Below are positions 32,884 to 43,387 of a stretch of 64,000 bases of DNA, piece by piece (positions within the stretch are counted from its first letter, which is position 1; every line of letters starts with the position of its first letter). The notes under the pieces are model-generated. The model saw only the letters and a program-made list of their open reading frames with translations. It was not told where the DNA came from and ran no database searches. Origin of the DNA: Sporothrix humicola. Its lineage: Eukaryota > Ascomycota > Sordariomycetes > Ophiostomatales > Ophiostomataceae. The DNA lies in NCBI GenBank assembly GCA_021396245.1, contig WNYE01000062.1, positions 180,418 to 244,417 of the forward strand. The letters run 5' to 3'. Made by a program: the position numbers and the translations under genes.

Positions 32884-34267
32884 GGCTGTGGATTGGGTAA
32901 AGAAGACAAATGGACGTTGGAAATTATGGTGCCCAGAAGAAACAAGGCAAAGAAACCCACATATGGCAAAATGCTGAAGAGGGCGACTGAAGAAGGGGGA
33001 CCATTGGGGTCTTATGTGAATGTTCTCCCGTGGGTCTTTGTAGCTGTTAGGGCCAGACGCATCTGGGCAGGGCCTTGGCGCCCAATAGTTGGTGTTAGCG
33101 ATTGCCCGGAAAATAAGTCTAAATGTAGCCAGTGGGTCTAATCATTACAGCAATTCTTCGCAAGCGACTCTTCCCAGCTTCCCAGTGCAATAATTCAAGG
33201 TTGTTGTGGGGCGAAATTAGATATTGAGAACCAGACAACAGACAATACTGTGTATATGTCGTAAAGTGAGCAAGACAGGGAGCAACATTCAAACAGGGGG
33301 GACCTTAAAAACGCCCAGTCAAAAAAATATGCAGCAGCTGACGGGAGGGGCGTTGGGAACTGTTTGTGGCGCTTTTATTGACTTTTTTTCAGCTCGTACA
33401 CAATAGTGTAATCTGATTGGCCAATTGATGCCAAATTCAACAACACATCTCCTTGCTAGACTTGGCGCGCACTATTGGGAACACGGTTACGAATTAAGGC
33501 TGAACTTTCTGAGCTAACTACAACTGGAAAATGCAAGTACCGGGAAGGGAGACAGACATAAAGAGCTGACATGAAAACAAACGATTCCCATCAACTGCAC
33601 TCAAAAGGTTGGTTGGTGATGATATCATGATGATTCGTATAATGTTATTGTACAATAGAGTGGGGATGAAAGAATATTCACAAACTGAATATAAAAAATG
33701 AAATAAAATAATAGGAAAAAAAATATCAAAACAATGACGGGAACGCGTCGAGGACCACCAAAGGAGCTGGATGTTGCCCGGATGATATTAAATGTTTATG
33801 ACGTGCTGATGTATCGGTGTCTGCTTCTTGGTACAGGGCAGATGCAGTGATATGTTGTATGCGTACCAGGGCCTCAACGTAGCAGACGCATTTCTTCGAT
33901 AAAGGACCTCAAATTGCGCCGTATTATTCATTTTGACAAGTATGCAGCTGTGGTTATGTTTGGGATGTTCTTTGACTCTTGCGTCCCTTCATTTCTTTTT
34001 TTAATTGCATCACACCACGATAGAAATAATACGTGTCAAGAATAGTTGAATCTCCTGTTTTTCTACAGGGCAACAAGACCATTTTGATGTTAGTCAATAG
34101 GATATAAGAATATAAATGCAGACAACTTTTCTGCCTTCAAGTTCTCGAGCCATGATATTCCAAACACAACACCAGACACCAGCACCTGTTACAAATCATA
34201 AATACACACCTCTCACCACTACCATTGTCTGCCTTTCGCCTGCTGTTCCACGCAACACAAAATCACC
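32884..34267. other. intergenic with copy F upstream region
   Basis: About 1.4 kb. Holds the conserved upstream module at 33406-33430 and the putative promoter of the small secreted peptide. Otherwise AT-rich and without gene features. Confidence 0.45.
33406..33430 (-). promoter_or_regulatory. conserved upstream module, copy F
   Basis: GTGTAATCTGATTGGCCAAT followed by TGATG, about 520 bp upstream of copy F. The same 25-bp core, with ATTGG (inverse CCAAT) inside a GATTGGCCAAT dyad, recurs near other family copies. A GCGCACTATTGG string follows about 40 bp later, as at 36224. Confidence 0.6.
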
Positions 34268-34423
34268 ATGAAGTACACCAGAATCGTTGCCTCTCTCGTG
34301 GCCGCTGCCGGCATGGCTACCGCTGCGCCTGTGACTAACAGCGCGGTCGACATTGCCTTGCCAGTCGCCGCCTATATCATCATCGCCGGCTATGAAGATG
34401 AGATCGCTGAGGCAAAGAATTAG
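34268..34423 (+). CDS. small secreted peptide, 51 residues
   Basis: Short single-exon frame on the + strand, opposite to the surrounding family. It reads MKYTRIVASLVAAAGMATAA as a clear signal peptide (basic n-region, hydrophobic core, Ala-x-Ala-type cleavage site), then about 31 mature residues: PVTNSAVDIALP, a hydrophobic VAAYIIIAGYE, and an acidic-to-basic end DEIAEAKN. There is no Cys and no dibasic cleavage site. A TATAAAT box lies at 34111 and CACC precedes the ATG (ATCACCATG), a good fungal start context. I recognise no family. It could be a small secreted effector, pheromone-like or antimicrobial-type peptide, or a surface-active peptide; nothing decides between these. Confidence 0.6.
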   Translation: MKYTRIVASLVAAAGMATAAPVTNSAVDIALPVAAYIIIAGYEDEIAEAKN

Positions 34424-35170
34424 AATGTCAATATTGTTCGACATTTCAAGCAGAAGCTTGTACAACAGCCTGCAGGCACATTCAAGAATAGAACCTGTCA
34501 AGTATAAAGGTTTTTACAGGCCTTGAGGACTTTCTTGCTTTCGGGCTTGGTTTTTTCCCTTTCTTTGTATTCCTCATGGCCTACACGGCGCATCTTTGCT
34601 CGTCCGAGGAAAAGTTCCCTGTTAGTCTTCTTAGTGTTAGGTCTGGGTGGACCAGCCCAATGTATTTGTTGTATCACCCTTTATTTATACTTGTCGTGGC
34701 TCTTCGGCAACGACACTAGCTAGTATGAATAGAAGAAGCGATATGTATTCTCATCAGAGCAAATGTGGCTATCTAAAAACCCGACATGTGCTCCTGATAT
34801 GAGTAAAGAGACCGGTAGCTACCTAACATTTATTCACTGCAGCAGGGCATAAAGTCCTTCCGTATCAGTACCGTACTGTCCGTTTCGACATGTAACAAGG
34901 TCGCACTGTATCGTGATAGATCATGCATTAAGTTCTAAATGTTGGTTTGCAGTGTATCGCGTAAATATCTGATGGTATCGCGTGGAAGATAAACAATAGA
35001 GCTACCATGGTGCCGGCTGTATGGTATAATTACAGCCTGTTCATTTCTCATTTCTGCTGTCAGGAACAGGTCATGCTTTTTGTATTATAATAAGCTCTAC
35101 CAGTGTGACAGTCGTATGTGAAAGAAATCGAACATGAATGAAAAAAAAAAAAAAAAAAAACTGATAGCCT
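34424..35170. other. intergenic, nothing recognised
   Basis: 3' region of the small peptide gene and of copy G. An A-run lies at 35140-35160. No gene supported. Confidence 0.5.
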
Positions 35171-35920
35171 CTACGGACCGTTGCAAGCGCCTGTTGTAAG
35201 GCCCGAGACGTGCACATCGGAGATTTGAATATCGATATTGCCCGTTGAAATCGTACCGGGAATATATATTCCGAGCTGAGCAGAGCCGAGTGGATAGAAT
35301 TGCGACGGCGTCGTCGGCGCCGTCCACGTGCCTGTTTTCGTAATCCAGACATCACGCTCAGTGCTGGAATTGATATATATGGCGATCGGGGTGGTGGTAC
35401 CTCCGGTCATCGTTATGAAAAGGTTGACGGAGCCCGTGCACTCGAGGACACGGTACCGCATGGAAACTGTATACGTCTCGCCTGGGACCGCATACTTAAA
35501 GCCGTTGTTGTAATTGATCACTTGGCGATCAGCGTGGTCAAAGGCGAATTCGTAGCAATTTGATGGGTCTCCCTCGTTGGTGCCGCAATCCGTTGTCGAG
35601 CCGAAATGCCAAGTATTCCAAGCCGGGAGTTGGCTCATGTACCAATTGGGAATGCTCCCGTCACCAGACGCGCTGGGCACAAACGTGGGGTTCTGTACCA
35701 GATTCGGGCAGAATATCGGAACGGCTGAGGCCGACGGAGAGGCAGAAGGCGATCCTGATGATGATGCCGAGGAAGATGGTGAGATAACGACCGAGGAAAC
35801 TGACGACAGTGATGGGGCCGATGACGAGGGCGGAGATGCCGAAGGCCTGCACCGACTTGCCATGACTGGCACGGCAGTGAATGCCAGGACGGTGCTGATT
35901 GTCGGGAGGTTGAGTCGCAT
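35171..35920 (-). CDS. secreted Ser-rich/CBM-like protein, copy G
   Basis: Intact, 249 residues. Signal peptide MRLNLPTISTVLAFTAVPVMA, then SRCRPSASPPSSS and a short stalk of about 45 residues, the shortest of the B-to-I members. Domain text: FCPNLVQNPTFVPSASG, IPNWYMSQLP, CGTNEGDPSNCYEFAF, VPGETYTVSMRYRVLECTGS, and a distinct end, NIDIQISDVHVSGLTTGACNGP. The V-S-G-x-T-T-G-x-C ending is shared only with copies I and M, so these form a second sub-group apart from the NTC-ending members. No anchor or catalytic domain. Presumed secreted glycan-binding protein. Confidence 0.85.
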   Translation of the reverse strand: MRLNLPTISTVLAFTAVPVMASRCRPSASPPSSSAPSLSSVSSVVISPSSSASSSGSPSASPSASAVPIFCPNLVQNPTFVPSASGDGSIPNWYMSQLPAWNTWHFGSTTDCGTNEGDPSNCYEFAFDHADRQVINYNNGFKYAVPGETYTVSMRYRVLECTGSVNLFITMTGGTTTPIAIYINSSTERDVWITKTGTWTAPTTPSQFYPLGSAQLGIYIPGTISTGNIDIQISDVHVSGLTTGACNGP

Positions 35921-36223
35921 TTTGGCTGTGTGATAGGAAATTGAGAATTAGACGGTAGAGAGGTCGAAAGAAAAAGTAAACGTGTGTGGCTACAAAGTAG
36001 ACGCGGGATAATATGGCAAGAAAAAAATGGAGGTGTAAAGGAAAGATAGAAAAAGGAAACAAACACGAGGCAGAGGAAGAAAATGATACAAAAAGTTTTC
36101 TGAGCGACAGGTACGACGTACTTAAGCCTAAAAATCCTCGACGGGAGAACAAATTATCTGGGGACGGGGACCCATACTGGTGGGAAATAGTATGTGAGTT
36201 AGATCCGCATGTTATTGAGAATG

Positions 36224-36245
36224 GTGTGATTTGATTGGCCAAGTC
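36224..36245 (-). promoter_or_regulatory. conserved upstream module, copy G
   Basis: GTGTGATTTGATTGGCCAAG, about 300 bp upstream of copy G, followed by TTGGTGTGCACTATTGG about 35 bp on. Variant of the module at 33406. Confidence 0.55.
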
Positions 36246-36718
36246 CTGTACGCGGCATCCAAGTGCGCCAATATTTGGTGTGCACTATTGGATAAGCTTC
36301 ATCCATAACAAGTAACAATTTTCTACGCCGAAAATCTGAACAGGAGCTGGCATAAAACGGAGTACTCTCACAACTGAATAAGCCATGAAAACTATAGTAT
36401 CTTGTAAACGAATTACTATGTAAAAAATAAGACATAATACTAATGAAAAATAGCGGGGCCCATCACCCGCTGTGTTATGTCTCCAACATACAAGAATGGT
36501 CGTCTTCAAAATGAACACCCAGAAGGAAAACAAGAAAGTGCTGGTAAAGAATAAAAGGAATACAACAACCAGAGCACAGTGGAAAGATATATAAATTAAC
36601 ATATATTTTCGTCGTCGAGATCACTACCGGCGTAAAAGCCGATTCGGTGGTAGCCGGCGTGGCATGGGATGGAGATGAATCTGGGTGTTAAGTCCACTTG
36701 TATGGTTCGTCACAAACG

Positions 36719-36750
36719 GTGTAATATGATTGGCCAATTGATGTCAAGGT
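36719..36750 (-). promoter_or_regulatory. orphan upstream module
   Basis: GTGTAATATGATTGGCCAAT followed by TGATGTCAAGG. It lies against the broken 3' end of relic H and has no family gene directly downstream of it, since copy G has its own module at 36224. It is probably the leftover promoter of a deleted member. Confidence 0.5.
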
Positions 36751-36789
36751 CCAGGATAGCTTGTAACTTTTTTGGGGGTTGCACTATTA

Positions 36790-37290
36790 CTGGAAAAGCA
36801 ATGACTGGGGCCGTCCATGTCACTGTTTTCTATTTCCAAAAATTAAGCTCAACAGCGGCTTCTGAAAGATTGACTTCTCTCTGACCATCTAGCAAGACTG
36901 CTTGCTCCATAAAGATCCCGACTGGTAGGGTGCCTTTAAGGACGGTGACGGTGGTATCGAACGGCTCAGGTAATGTCGACGGCGGTGGAGAAACTGAAGG
37001 GGAGGAGACAAACGAGGCGATAGACGAGAAAATAGATGAAGAAAAGACGGAGGGGAGGGAGGGAGGAGATGGAAGACGAAGAAACCAGAGAGGGTGAGCT
37101 AGGTGACGGTGTTGACGAGATAAGCAAAGTGAAAGATGATATCGACGACGAGAAGGCAGACGCGGAGGATGCCGAAGAGACGGTGGAGACGGACGAATGA
37201 CGAATGACGAGCGGACGGTCTGCATCGGCTTGCCAAGGCTGGCGAGCGCATCAGGACCAGTGTGGCGCCGAACGCCGTGACGATATTGAA
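36790..37290 (-). pseudogene. family relic H
   Basis: On the minus strand the signal-peptide region reads FNIVTAFGATLVLMRSPALA then SRCRPSARHS, almost identical to copy F, but the ATG is lost. The Ser-rich stalk is broken by frameshifts: it can be followed as VSTVSSASSASAFSSSIS in another frame. A shortened domain piece follows (TVTVLKGTLPVGI, then NFWK, stop, TVTWTAP). The C-terminal third is missing and the sequence runs directly into the orphan module at 36719. A deletion between two copies explains the structure. Confidence 0.72.
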
Positions 37291-37875
37291 TGCACAACTG
37301 TAAGTTGGGTGAGGAGTTGGGGAAACAAAAAATAAGGAAATATGACAGACGTTGGACTACAGCGCTGGCATAAGTTGGGGCGGGCGTGGCAGTAATGTAT
37401 TTGTTTTGGGGCTCGGAGCTCTATAATTTCCAAGCCGCTACGCCCACAGCACCTCCTTTTGGTACGAGATATGGACAGAAATGATTGACTGGCTTATCTA
37501 GACTTTGATCATGATTTGTGTTGTAGATTTGTTTGGATGGGTAATGTAGCCAAACAGTTAGAAGAGCATGCTTGACTAACACCTACAGCAAAATGCGTCG
37601 TTCTCACGAATTAGACCTTACGTGCATAAAAAGGGAAATAAAAAATCGAAAATTTTATTTTGTTGAAGTGAATGTTATATAAACAAGAAACGGACGAAAT
37701 AAGAGAGGAAAGCAATGCCCAGAGAAAAATAACACCCATATCGTAACTTGTAAACGGCAGACCATTGGTACAAAGGCAATCCGCCAGTCGTCAAGTAAAC
37801 CAGTACGGTGTTAAAAAAAACTCCAGGGCTACAAATGAAACTTAGTGATAACCACCTCCGCCCCTCTGTGCATCT
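37291..37875. other. intergenic, nothing recognised
   Basis: AT-rich spacer between relic H and copy I. No gene or conserved module found. Confidence 0.45.
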
Positions 37876-38811
37876 CTAAATATTGAACCCGTTGGGACAG
37901 TCGCCCGTTGTAGGGCCAGATACGTACACATTGGAGAATTGAAGATAAACATTGCCCTGGGCTGCTGCACCGTTAATGGACAGTGTGAACTGAGCCTGGC
38001 CAGCGAGATAAGAAAATGTGTCCGTCTTCGGTGCCGTCCATACCGCCCTTCTCACTTGCCAGCCGCTTTTAACGTCACTGAAGTTGACGACTTGGAGAGC
38101 TGGCAGGCCAACGATATCGTTGTTTAAGATTGTTTGAAAAGAAATAGAGTCCGTGTAGTAGGTCGTACGATACGCCATTTCAAGCTTGTAGGTCTCGCCT
38201 GGGATGACAAAAAATCTATCACTGATGTAGTTGGCGTTTTGCCCCTCGCCGTTCATAAATGTGTACTCATAGCACGTTTTCGGGTCGTTCGGAAGACCTC
38301 CGCATGGAGAACCCAACAATGGTCCGTAACGCCGGCTGCCGCTTTCTGCGGGCTGGATCATGGTCCAGTTAGGAACAGTTTGATTACCATCGGACACGAA
38401 GGATGGGTTCGCGATCAGATTTGTGCAGTGCTTGGGTCCAGTCGAAGACGACGGGGGGACGGGAGACGAAGCTGAGGCTGGGACCGGGAGAGACACGGAG
38501 GCAGAGGAGGACGAAGAGGTTGGCAGGGACGAAGAGTCTGACACGGAAGAAGAGTCTGACACGGACGGAGGGGCTGAGAGAGACGAAGAGTATGACGAAG
38601 ACAACGGCGCGGGAGACGAGACCGACGAAGACGGGACGGAGAGCGGGGCCGTGTACGAAGATTGGCTGGCGGCCGACGAGGCATAAGATGACGATGAAGA
38701 TGATGACAAGTCGCGAGGGTGCAACGGCCAGCTGCGACCTTCTACGACTGGCGTGGCCGACAAGGCCAGAGCAGCGCCGAGCGTCTTGAAAAAGAACCGC
38801 ATGTTGTTCAA
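37876..38811 (-). CDS. secreted Ser-rich/CBM-like protein, copy I
   Basis: Intact, 311 residues; the Met at codon 4 (MRFFFKTLGAALALSATPVVEG) is an equally good start. The usual CRPS motif is replaced by RSWPLHPRDLSSS, so the first Cys is missing. The Ser-rich stalk is about 110 residues and includes runs of Ser. Domain: HCTNLIANPSFVSDGN, VPNWTMIQP, CGGLPNDPKTCYEYTF, IPGETYKLEMAYRTTY, WQVRRAVWTAPKTDT, and the sub-group ending VYLQFSNVYVSGPTTGDC. On the opposite strand the stalk gives a long Asp/Glu frame that is not a gene. Confidence 0.84.
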   Translation of the reverse strand: MNNMRFFFKTLGAALALSATPVVEGRSWPLHPRDLSSSSSSSYASSAASQSSYTAPLSVPSSSVSSPAPLSSSYSSSLSAPPSVSDSSSVSDSSSLPTSSSSSASVSLPVPASASSPVPPSSSTGPKHCTNLIANPSFVSDGNQTVPNWTMIQPAESGSRRYGPLLGSPCGGLPNDPKTCYEYTFMNGEGQNANYISDRFFVIPGETYKLEMAYRTTYYTDSISFQTILNNDIVGLPALQVVNFSDVKSGWQVRRAVWTAPKTDTFSYLAGQAQFTLSINGAAAQGNVYLQFSNVYVSGPTTGDCPNGFNI

Positions 38812-39474
38812 TGTGCTTTAAGTAAAAGCTGTTTTGGAGTTGATTTTAGTCGAAATAACAATTGGGGGAGAGTTGTTGGAGGCAAGGAGTCGTGAAATGT
38901 GAAATGTGAATGTTATGGAATAAACAGAATAGAAAAACGGGGGGAAACGCATGTGCATTAAATAGTTTGTGATCGATGGGCTGATGTCCTTTGGGGACGA
39001 TGATTGCACAGGTAGGCAATTATGACAACACTGCTTTGCTTTGAATTTGACCGTGTCCATAAATAACACTTTCAGTGAAGACACAGGACAAAAGGCTTAG
39101 GTGTATCAGGAATATTTATATGGTTCTCTTTGGTGAAAACCTATTCATAGGGTTCAAAGAATCCATTGCCCAAAGAGTCGGTCAAAGAGTCCCCGATATG
39201 GCCCCCAATGACCCCCAAGTACCATCAAAAGAGTTGGTCAAAGGGCCTGTCAAAGATTCCATTGAAGGGCCTTTCAAAGGAATAGTGAAACGGTACGGCA
39301 GAGATGCTCTCCTTTACGACGAAGGCAGGGATAACGAGTGCTACAAAAACAAAAGAAAATTATAAAGAAAGCCACGTACGGAGCCAGCATGCATTGATCA
39401 TATCGAATTTTCGTCGTTTCAACTCCACGGCATACCACGCAACGTTTGTTCTCCGACAGAAATAGTGGCCATAC
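38812..39474. other. intergenic with irregular CAAAGRG repeats
   Basis: Between 39160 and 39290 short units such as GGTCAAAGAG and GGCCTTTCAAAGG recur irregularly. No gene supported. Confidence 0.4.
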
Positions 39475-39580
39475 GTTTGTATGAATTTCAGTACTGTAAG
39501 TCGAAGTGTAACAACATTAGGGTCCGGGAGACTCGAAGTTCCCGACATCGGAGCGGTCCATAACACCGTTCTCGTTTACC
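39475..39580 (-). pseudogene. family relic J
   Basis: Only the domain core survives: WTAPMSGTSSLPDPNVVTLRLTVLKF, matching W-T-A-P-T-T-x-x-S-x-P-D-P-N in intact members. There is no stalk, signal peptide or C-terminus. A conserved upstream module lies about 360 bp away at 39942. Confidence 0.65.
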
Positions 39581-39941
39581 AGATGTCAACTGGATTAGAA
39601 CCTTTTCAGTCAGATTTTGGTGCAAGTCTATGTCTTGAATCTACAACACTATTCCATCAATCCAACTCGTCTTCCTTGCAATCCCCAAAGTACGGTTGTC
39701 CCGAAAAAAAGTCGTGTCTCAAATTTGCACGGTCAAAGAAGCCCTGAGAAACAGAAGAAGATAAAAAAACCCAACAAGAGTAGACTTGGGACAGTGATGG
39801 ACAAAAAAAAAAGGTGCCAGAGATCAGATATGCAGATGATCGAAATGGAGAACATGCGCGTGGCAGAAGGGGTGATACCCGAACAATCCTGTTTGTGGAC
39901 AAGCCATCTGTGTATTCGACCCACTTTATCTGTCGCCAACG

Positions 39942-39974
39942 GTGTATAATGATTGGCCAACTGATGTCAGGGTC
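39942..39974 (-). promoter_or_regulatory. conserved upstream module near relic J
   Basis: GTGTATAATGATTGGCCAAC then TGATGTCAGGGTC, very close to the module at 36719, and followed by a CGCTATTGTAAAAGCC string like the one there. Confidence 0.5.
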
Positions 39975-40357
39975 AGCCAAGACTGTCAATATTTATTTGG
40001 TCACGCTATTGTAAAAGCCATGACGATTTCAGGGACAATTTTCTCATCTGCTGCAGTGATTATTACAGTAAAGGCAAAGCCACAACGCCGCAGCTGAATG
40101 TTTAGTTATATATTTCTTGTTTTCTTTTCCTTCTTTACATTGTCTAACCCACACTGTCTCCCACCAACAAGGTTTTCGTTTCCTACATCAGAGACCCACG
40201 TACAATCTGAAAACCGAATGCCAAAATCTCCGCTTCCCGTCAGCCAAAACGCTTCAATTCAGTTCCCAATATTGTATTATATGGAAACAACGAGCAGTAT
40301 ATCGTAGGTAGAATGTATTACAACATACAAAGAAATCTAATATTATCAGTCATGATT

Positions 40358-40630
40358 TCACGATGATGGGCCAGCGCAAAAGACGACATCCGATAATTGA
40401 ATCCGTAAGTCTCCTGGGTTGTTATCCAACAACAATCTGAACTGCACATGGTACAGGTCGGGGTGGCCTGTGATCGTTGTTGTGGGCGCATTCCATTCCA
40501 CTGCCATGGTCTTCCAAACACCAAAGCCATCTGGTACGTCAGCGGAGCTCTGGATGGTCAATCGTGGAGTCTCCGGGGGTGGTAGTCATCAAAGTACGTG
40601 GTAACTTGGTTGCCTGCTGTTCGCTCTAGT
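40358..40630 (-). pseudogene. family relic K
   Basis: C-terminal domain piece. VTTYFDDYHP is in one frame, then after a shift SSADVPDGFGVWKTMAVEWNAPTT, FRLLLDNNPGDLRIQLSDVVFC. The nearest intact text is in copy L (TVTTYFDNSRP, VWKTMAMDWTAP). Signal peptide and stalk are gone. Confidence 0.7.
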
Positions 40631-40790
40631 TCAATGAACATGTCACCTGACAACAAATCGCACTTTAAAAAATCCTACGACTCGACAATACTGCTCTTCG
40701 CACACATATACATTAAAACATTAAAAAACTGAATTCGAATAATACCAAGTCTGTCATGACCCTCCACAATATATCACTACATTTAACCCT

Positions 40791-41624
40791 TTAGTAGCCC
40801 GTACAAGTGTTGAAGGATACATCAGAGAATTGGATACGGAAGTTACCAGTGCCAGTCACCTTGAGTTGCAACTCCACAAGGTTGAGGTCAGTGTGAAACG
40901 TAGAGGTCTCTGTAGGCGCAGTCCAGTCCATGGCCATTGTCTTCCAGACCCTGACTTCAGCAGACGACGCTGCCACATTCAGCACGCCTACGCCAACGGG
41001 CCGCGAGTTGTCAAAGTAGGTTGTGACTGTGTCGCTCGAGGTGATCTCCAGGATGCGGTACCGATAATGCACGGAATACGTGTGGGCCGGGGTTATGGCA
41101 ATGCCTGCCTGGTACAAGAACTGATTGGCGCGGTTCGTAGATGACTGGTAAACCTCGTAGCAGTTGGCTGGATCTCCCGGGTTTGTGCCACAATCGGTGG
41201 AAGGACCGTAGGTGCGTCCGGTGTTTTGGGCCGATCCAACCACTCTCCACGAGGGGAGAGTTGCACCGTCGGGGATAAATGTTGGGTTCTTGATCAAGTC
41301 CTGGTTCTGGCACTGCGGAGATGGCGAGGGTGAGGATGACACGGAGTGTGACGATGAGGCAGAGTGTGACGATGAGGCGGAGTGTGAAGAAACAGAAGAC
41401 GAGGAGGGAGACGCAGAGACTGAAGGGGCAGAAGAGGCGGAAAGTGAAAGCGAAGAGACAGACGATGGTATCGCCGAGATGGAAGAACAGGACGACTCGG
41501 ACGATATTGACGACAGCGTTGATGAGGACGATTAGTGCCGCGACAGCCTGCAGCGCCTGCCAAGGGCGGGAGTAGCCGACCAGAACAGGGCTGCGATGGC
41601 AGCTGTAAGAAGTGCGGGCCGCAT
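40791..41624 (-). pseudogene. family copy L, early in-frame TAA
   Basis: A full-length frame of 278 codons from the ATG at 41622-41624 with one premature TAA at 41532-41534 (codon 31). Before it: MRPALLTAAIAALFWSATPA and GRRCRLSRH. After it the Ser-rich stalk continues in the same frame, then QCQNQDLIKNPTFIPDG, LPSWRVVGSAQNTGRTYGP, CGTNPGDPANCYEVYQ, ITPAHTYSVHYRYRILE, VWKTMAMDWTAPTETS, and IQFSDVSFNTCTGY. Everything except the stop is healthy. A CAA to TAA change (RIP-type) or a sequence error explains it. Confidence 0.78.
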
Positions 41625-42579
41625 TGTGGATATGTTGCAGGGGCAGGGTTTGCAGAGGAAGACGGGGAGAAGAACGGCGGACAATCCAAATCAAAAGAAA
41701 ACATAAACTGAAAAAGAACGATAGGGGTAGGGGGTAATTATACAAAACCGCAACACAAGATAACTTCCAAATGTTGACTGACCGAGGGTGAAGCTCGTCG
41801 GTAGGTGCCGGGTGTTTTTTGAACGACACGTGTAGTTTGATTGGGCCATCTGAATGTGGATCCACGGCCCCTCCTAACTGGCATTCGCTTGTGTGGGCCG
41901 TTACAAACTTGAGGCTCCCTTGCAGTGCCGCGTTACTGCGTTTTGGGTGATAAGAACGATCTGGACCGCCTTTGACACCTATTCTTCCACTTGAACACGC
42001 GAAAAAACTGTCTCGGTATGTGGATTTTCTGCGTTTGAAATTTACCAAGCGCATTTTGGGCCTGGAGACGAATCGACGTGTGCCTACCAGCAACATCATA
42101 TTGCTTTATTTAGTACTAGTTGCATCGTTCCTTTTTTCAACATACTTGCCACGTTTTGTCATTTTATCCATGCTAGAATATAACTCTATTTGTTCTAGGG
42201 AATAGCCGTCAGATCGCTTCACAAGGCTAACGTCAATTCAACGCTCCACCCGAAATGCACAGAGGAATGCATCCCGACAACAAAATCGGCAAGTGACGTC
42301 CTCCAACACACGAAGGTACGGGTAATCTAGTTTCGATAATCATTGTAAATTGTTCTCTTTTTTTTCTTTTTTTCTTTTAGGTAAATAAGGCGTTGTCGTA
42401 ATTTTTCAATTTTATTTTCTAAAGAAAAAATTACAAGCAATTTTGTAAATGAATTAATTTTTCAAAAACGAATACGGTGACAAATATCGTGACTTTAAAA
42501 ATATACATGGTGAAAGAATTGCCATGGAGCGTAGGACTGGCCGGAAAGTTAACTATAAACCGTATATAAAATTAAAACC
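41625..42579. other. intergenic, upstream of copy L
   Basis: Contains a diverged conserved module at 41830-41850 and AT-rich DNA from 42100 on, with T and A runs near 42355-42430. No gene supported. Confidence 0.45.
41830..41850 (-). promoter_or_regulatory. diverged upstream module, copy L
   Basis: GTGTAGTTTGATTGGGCCAT, about 205 bp upstream of the copy L start; one base longer in the GGCC core than the others. Confidence 0.4.
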
Positions 42580-43387
42580 GAATAGTTCCCGTGCCCGAAT
42601 TTGCGTTGTGGTACATGGAGATATCTGCGACGTTGCCCGTTGTCGGCCCCGTTCACGGAAGAATTTTAGTGAACCAGCCGCCGGCCGTAACAGTGTTCGT
42701 TAACCTCAACGGCGACGTATTTGTGGTGGTAGGGGCAACACCATCCAAGTAAATGTGGACAACGTTCGTGTTGGTAATTTGCAATACACAGTAGCGGTAG
42801 GACACGATGTAATCTTGGCCAGGGGTGACGGGGATGTTGGTCTGCGTTATGTACAAATAAGCTCGGGCATTGGCTACATTGTAAATCTCAAACAAGCTGG
42901 TAGGATCACCAGAATTGTTGCCACAGTCGGTTGTAGGGCCGTAAGTGCGTCCTGTGTCCGGCGCCGGGCCGAGAAGCGTCCACGGAGGCATACCGGAGCT
43001 GTCTCCAGAGAGGTTTGGATTGCTGATTAGGTTCGGGCAATATTCTGGTCTTGGTGAAGGTGAATGTGAAGGCGAGACAGACGAAGGGGAGACTGGTAAT
43101 GACGAGGAGACAGAAGACAAAGAAGAAAAGGACAACAGCGAAGAGGCTGAAGGTGGCGCGACAGAAGATGAAGATGCAGATGATGAGAAGGTTGACAGTG
43201 AGGACAGGGAAGACGATGGACCTGAAGGAAAAGAAGCTGGCGAAGAGACTGGAGTTGAAGATAAATATGGCGCAGAGGAAGTCAAAGGTGACGAGGGAGA
43301 CCGTGAAGGCCTACAGCGACTGGCCAAGACGGGAGATCCCGACGAGATAATGGCAGCCACAGCCGCAGTAATAAACGAGAGTCGCAT
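42580..43387 (-). pseudogene. family copy M, C-terminally truncated
   Basis: The open frame runs from the ATG at 43387 to a stop at 42653-42655, 244 residues; an upstream Met at 43435 adds 16 residues. Signal peptide MRLSFITAAVAAIISSGSPVLA, SRCRPSRSPSS, Ser-rich stalk, then YCPNLISNPNLSG, CGNNSGDPTSLFEIYN and VTPGQDYIVSYRYCVLQ are normal, although the second Cys of the usual C-G-x-N-x-G-D-P-x-x-C motif is Leu. After GGWFTKILP a stop falls, and directly beyond it the same frame reads TGPTTGNVADIS, resembling the SGPTTGDC ending of copy I. So roughly 35 codons, including the W-T-A-P and I-Q-F-S blocks, appear to have been deleted. A truncated protein may still be made. Confidence 0.72.

Noticed and set aside
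39160..39365. 96-residue frame over the CAAAGRG repeats
   Set aside because: Its text (VPDMAPNDPQ, KGPVKDS, EGPFKG) comes from irregular DNA repeats and has no domain.
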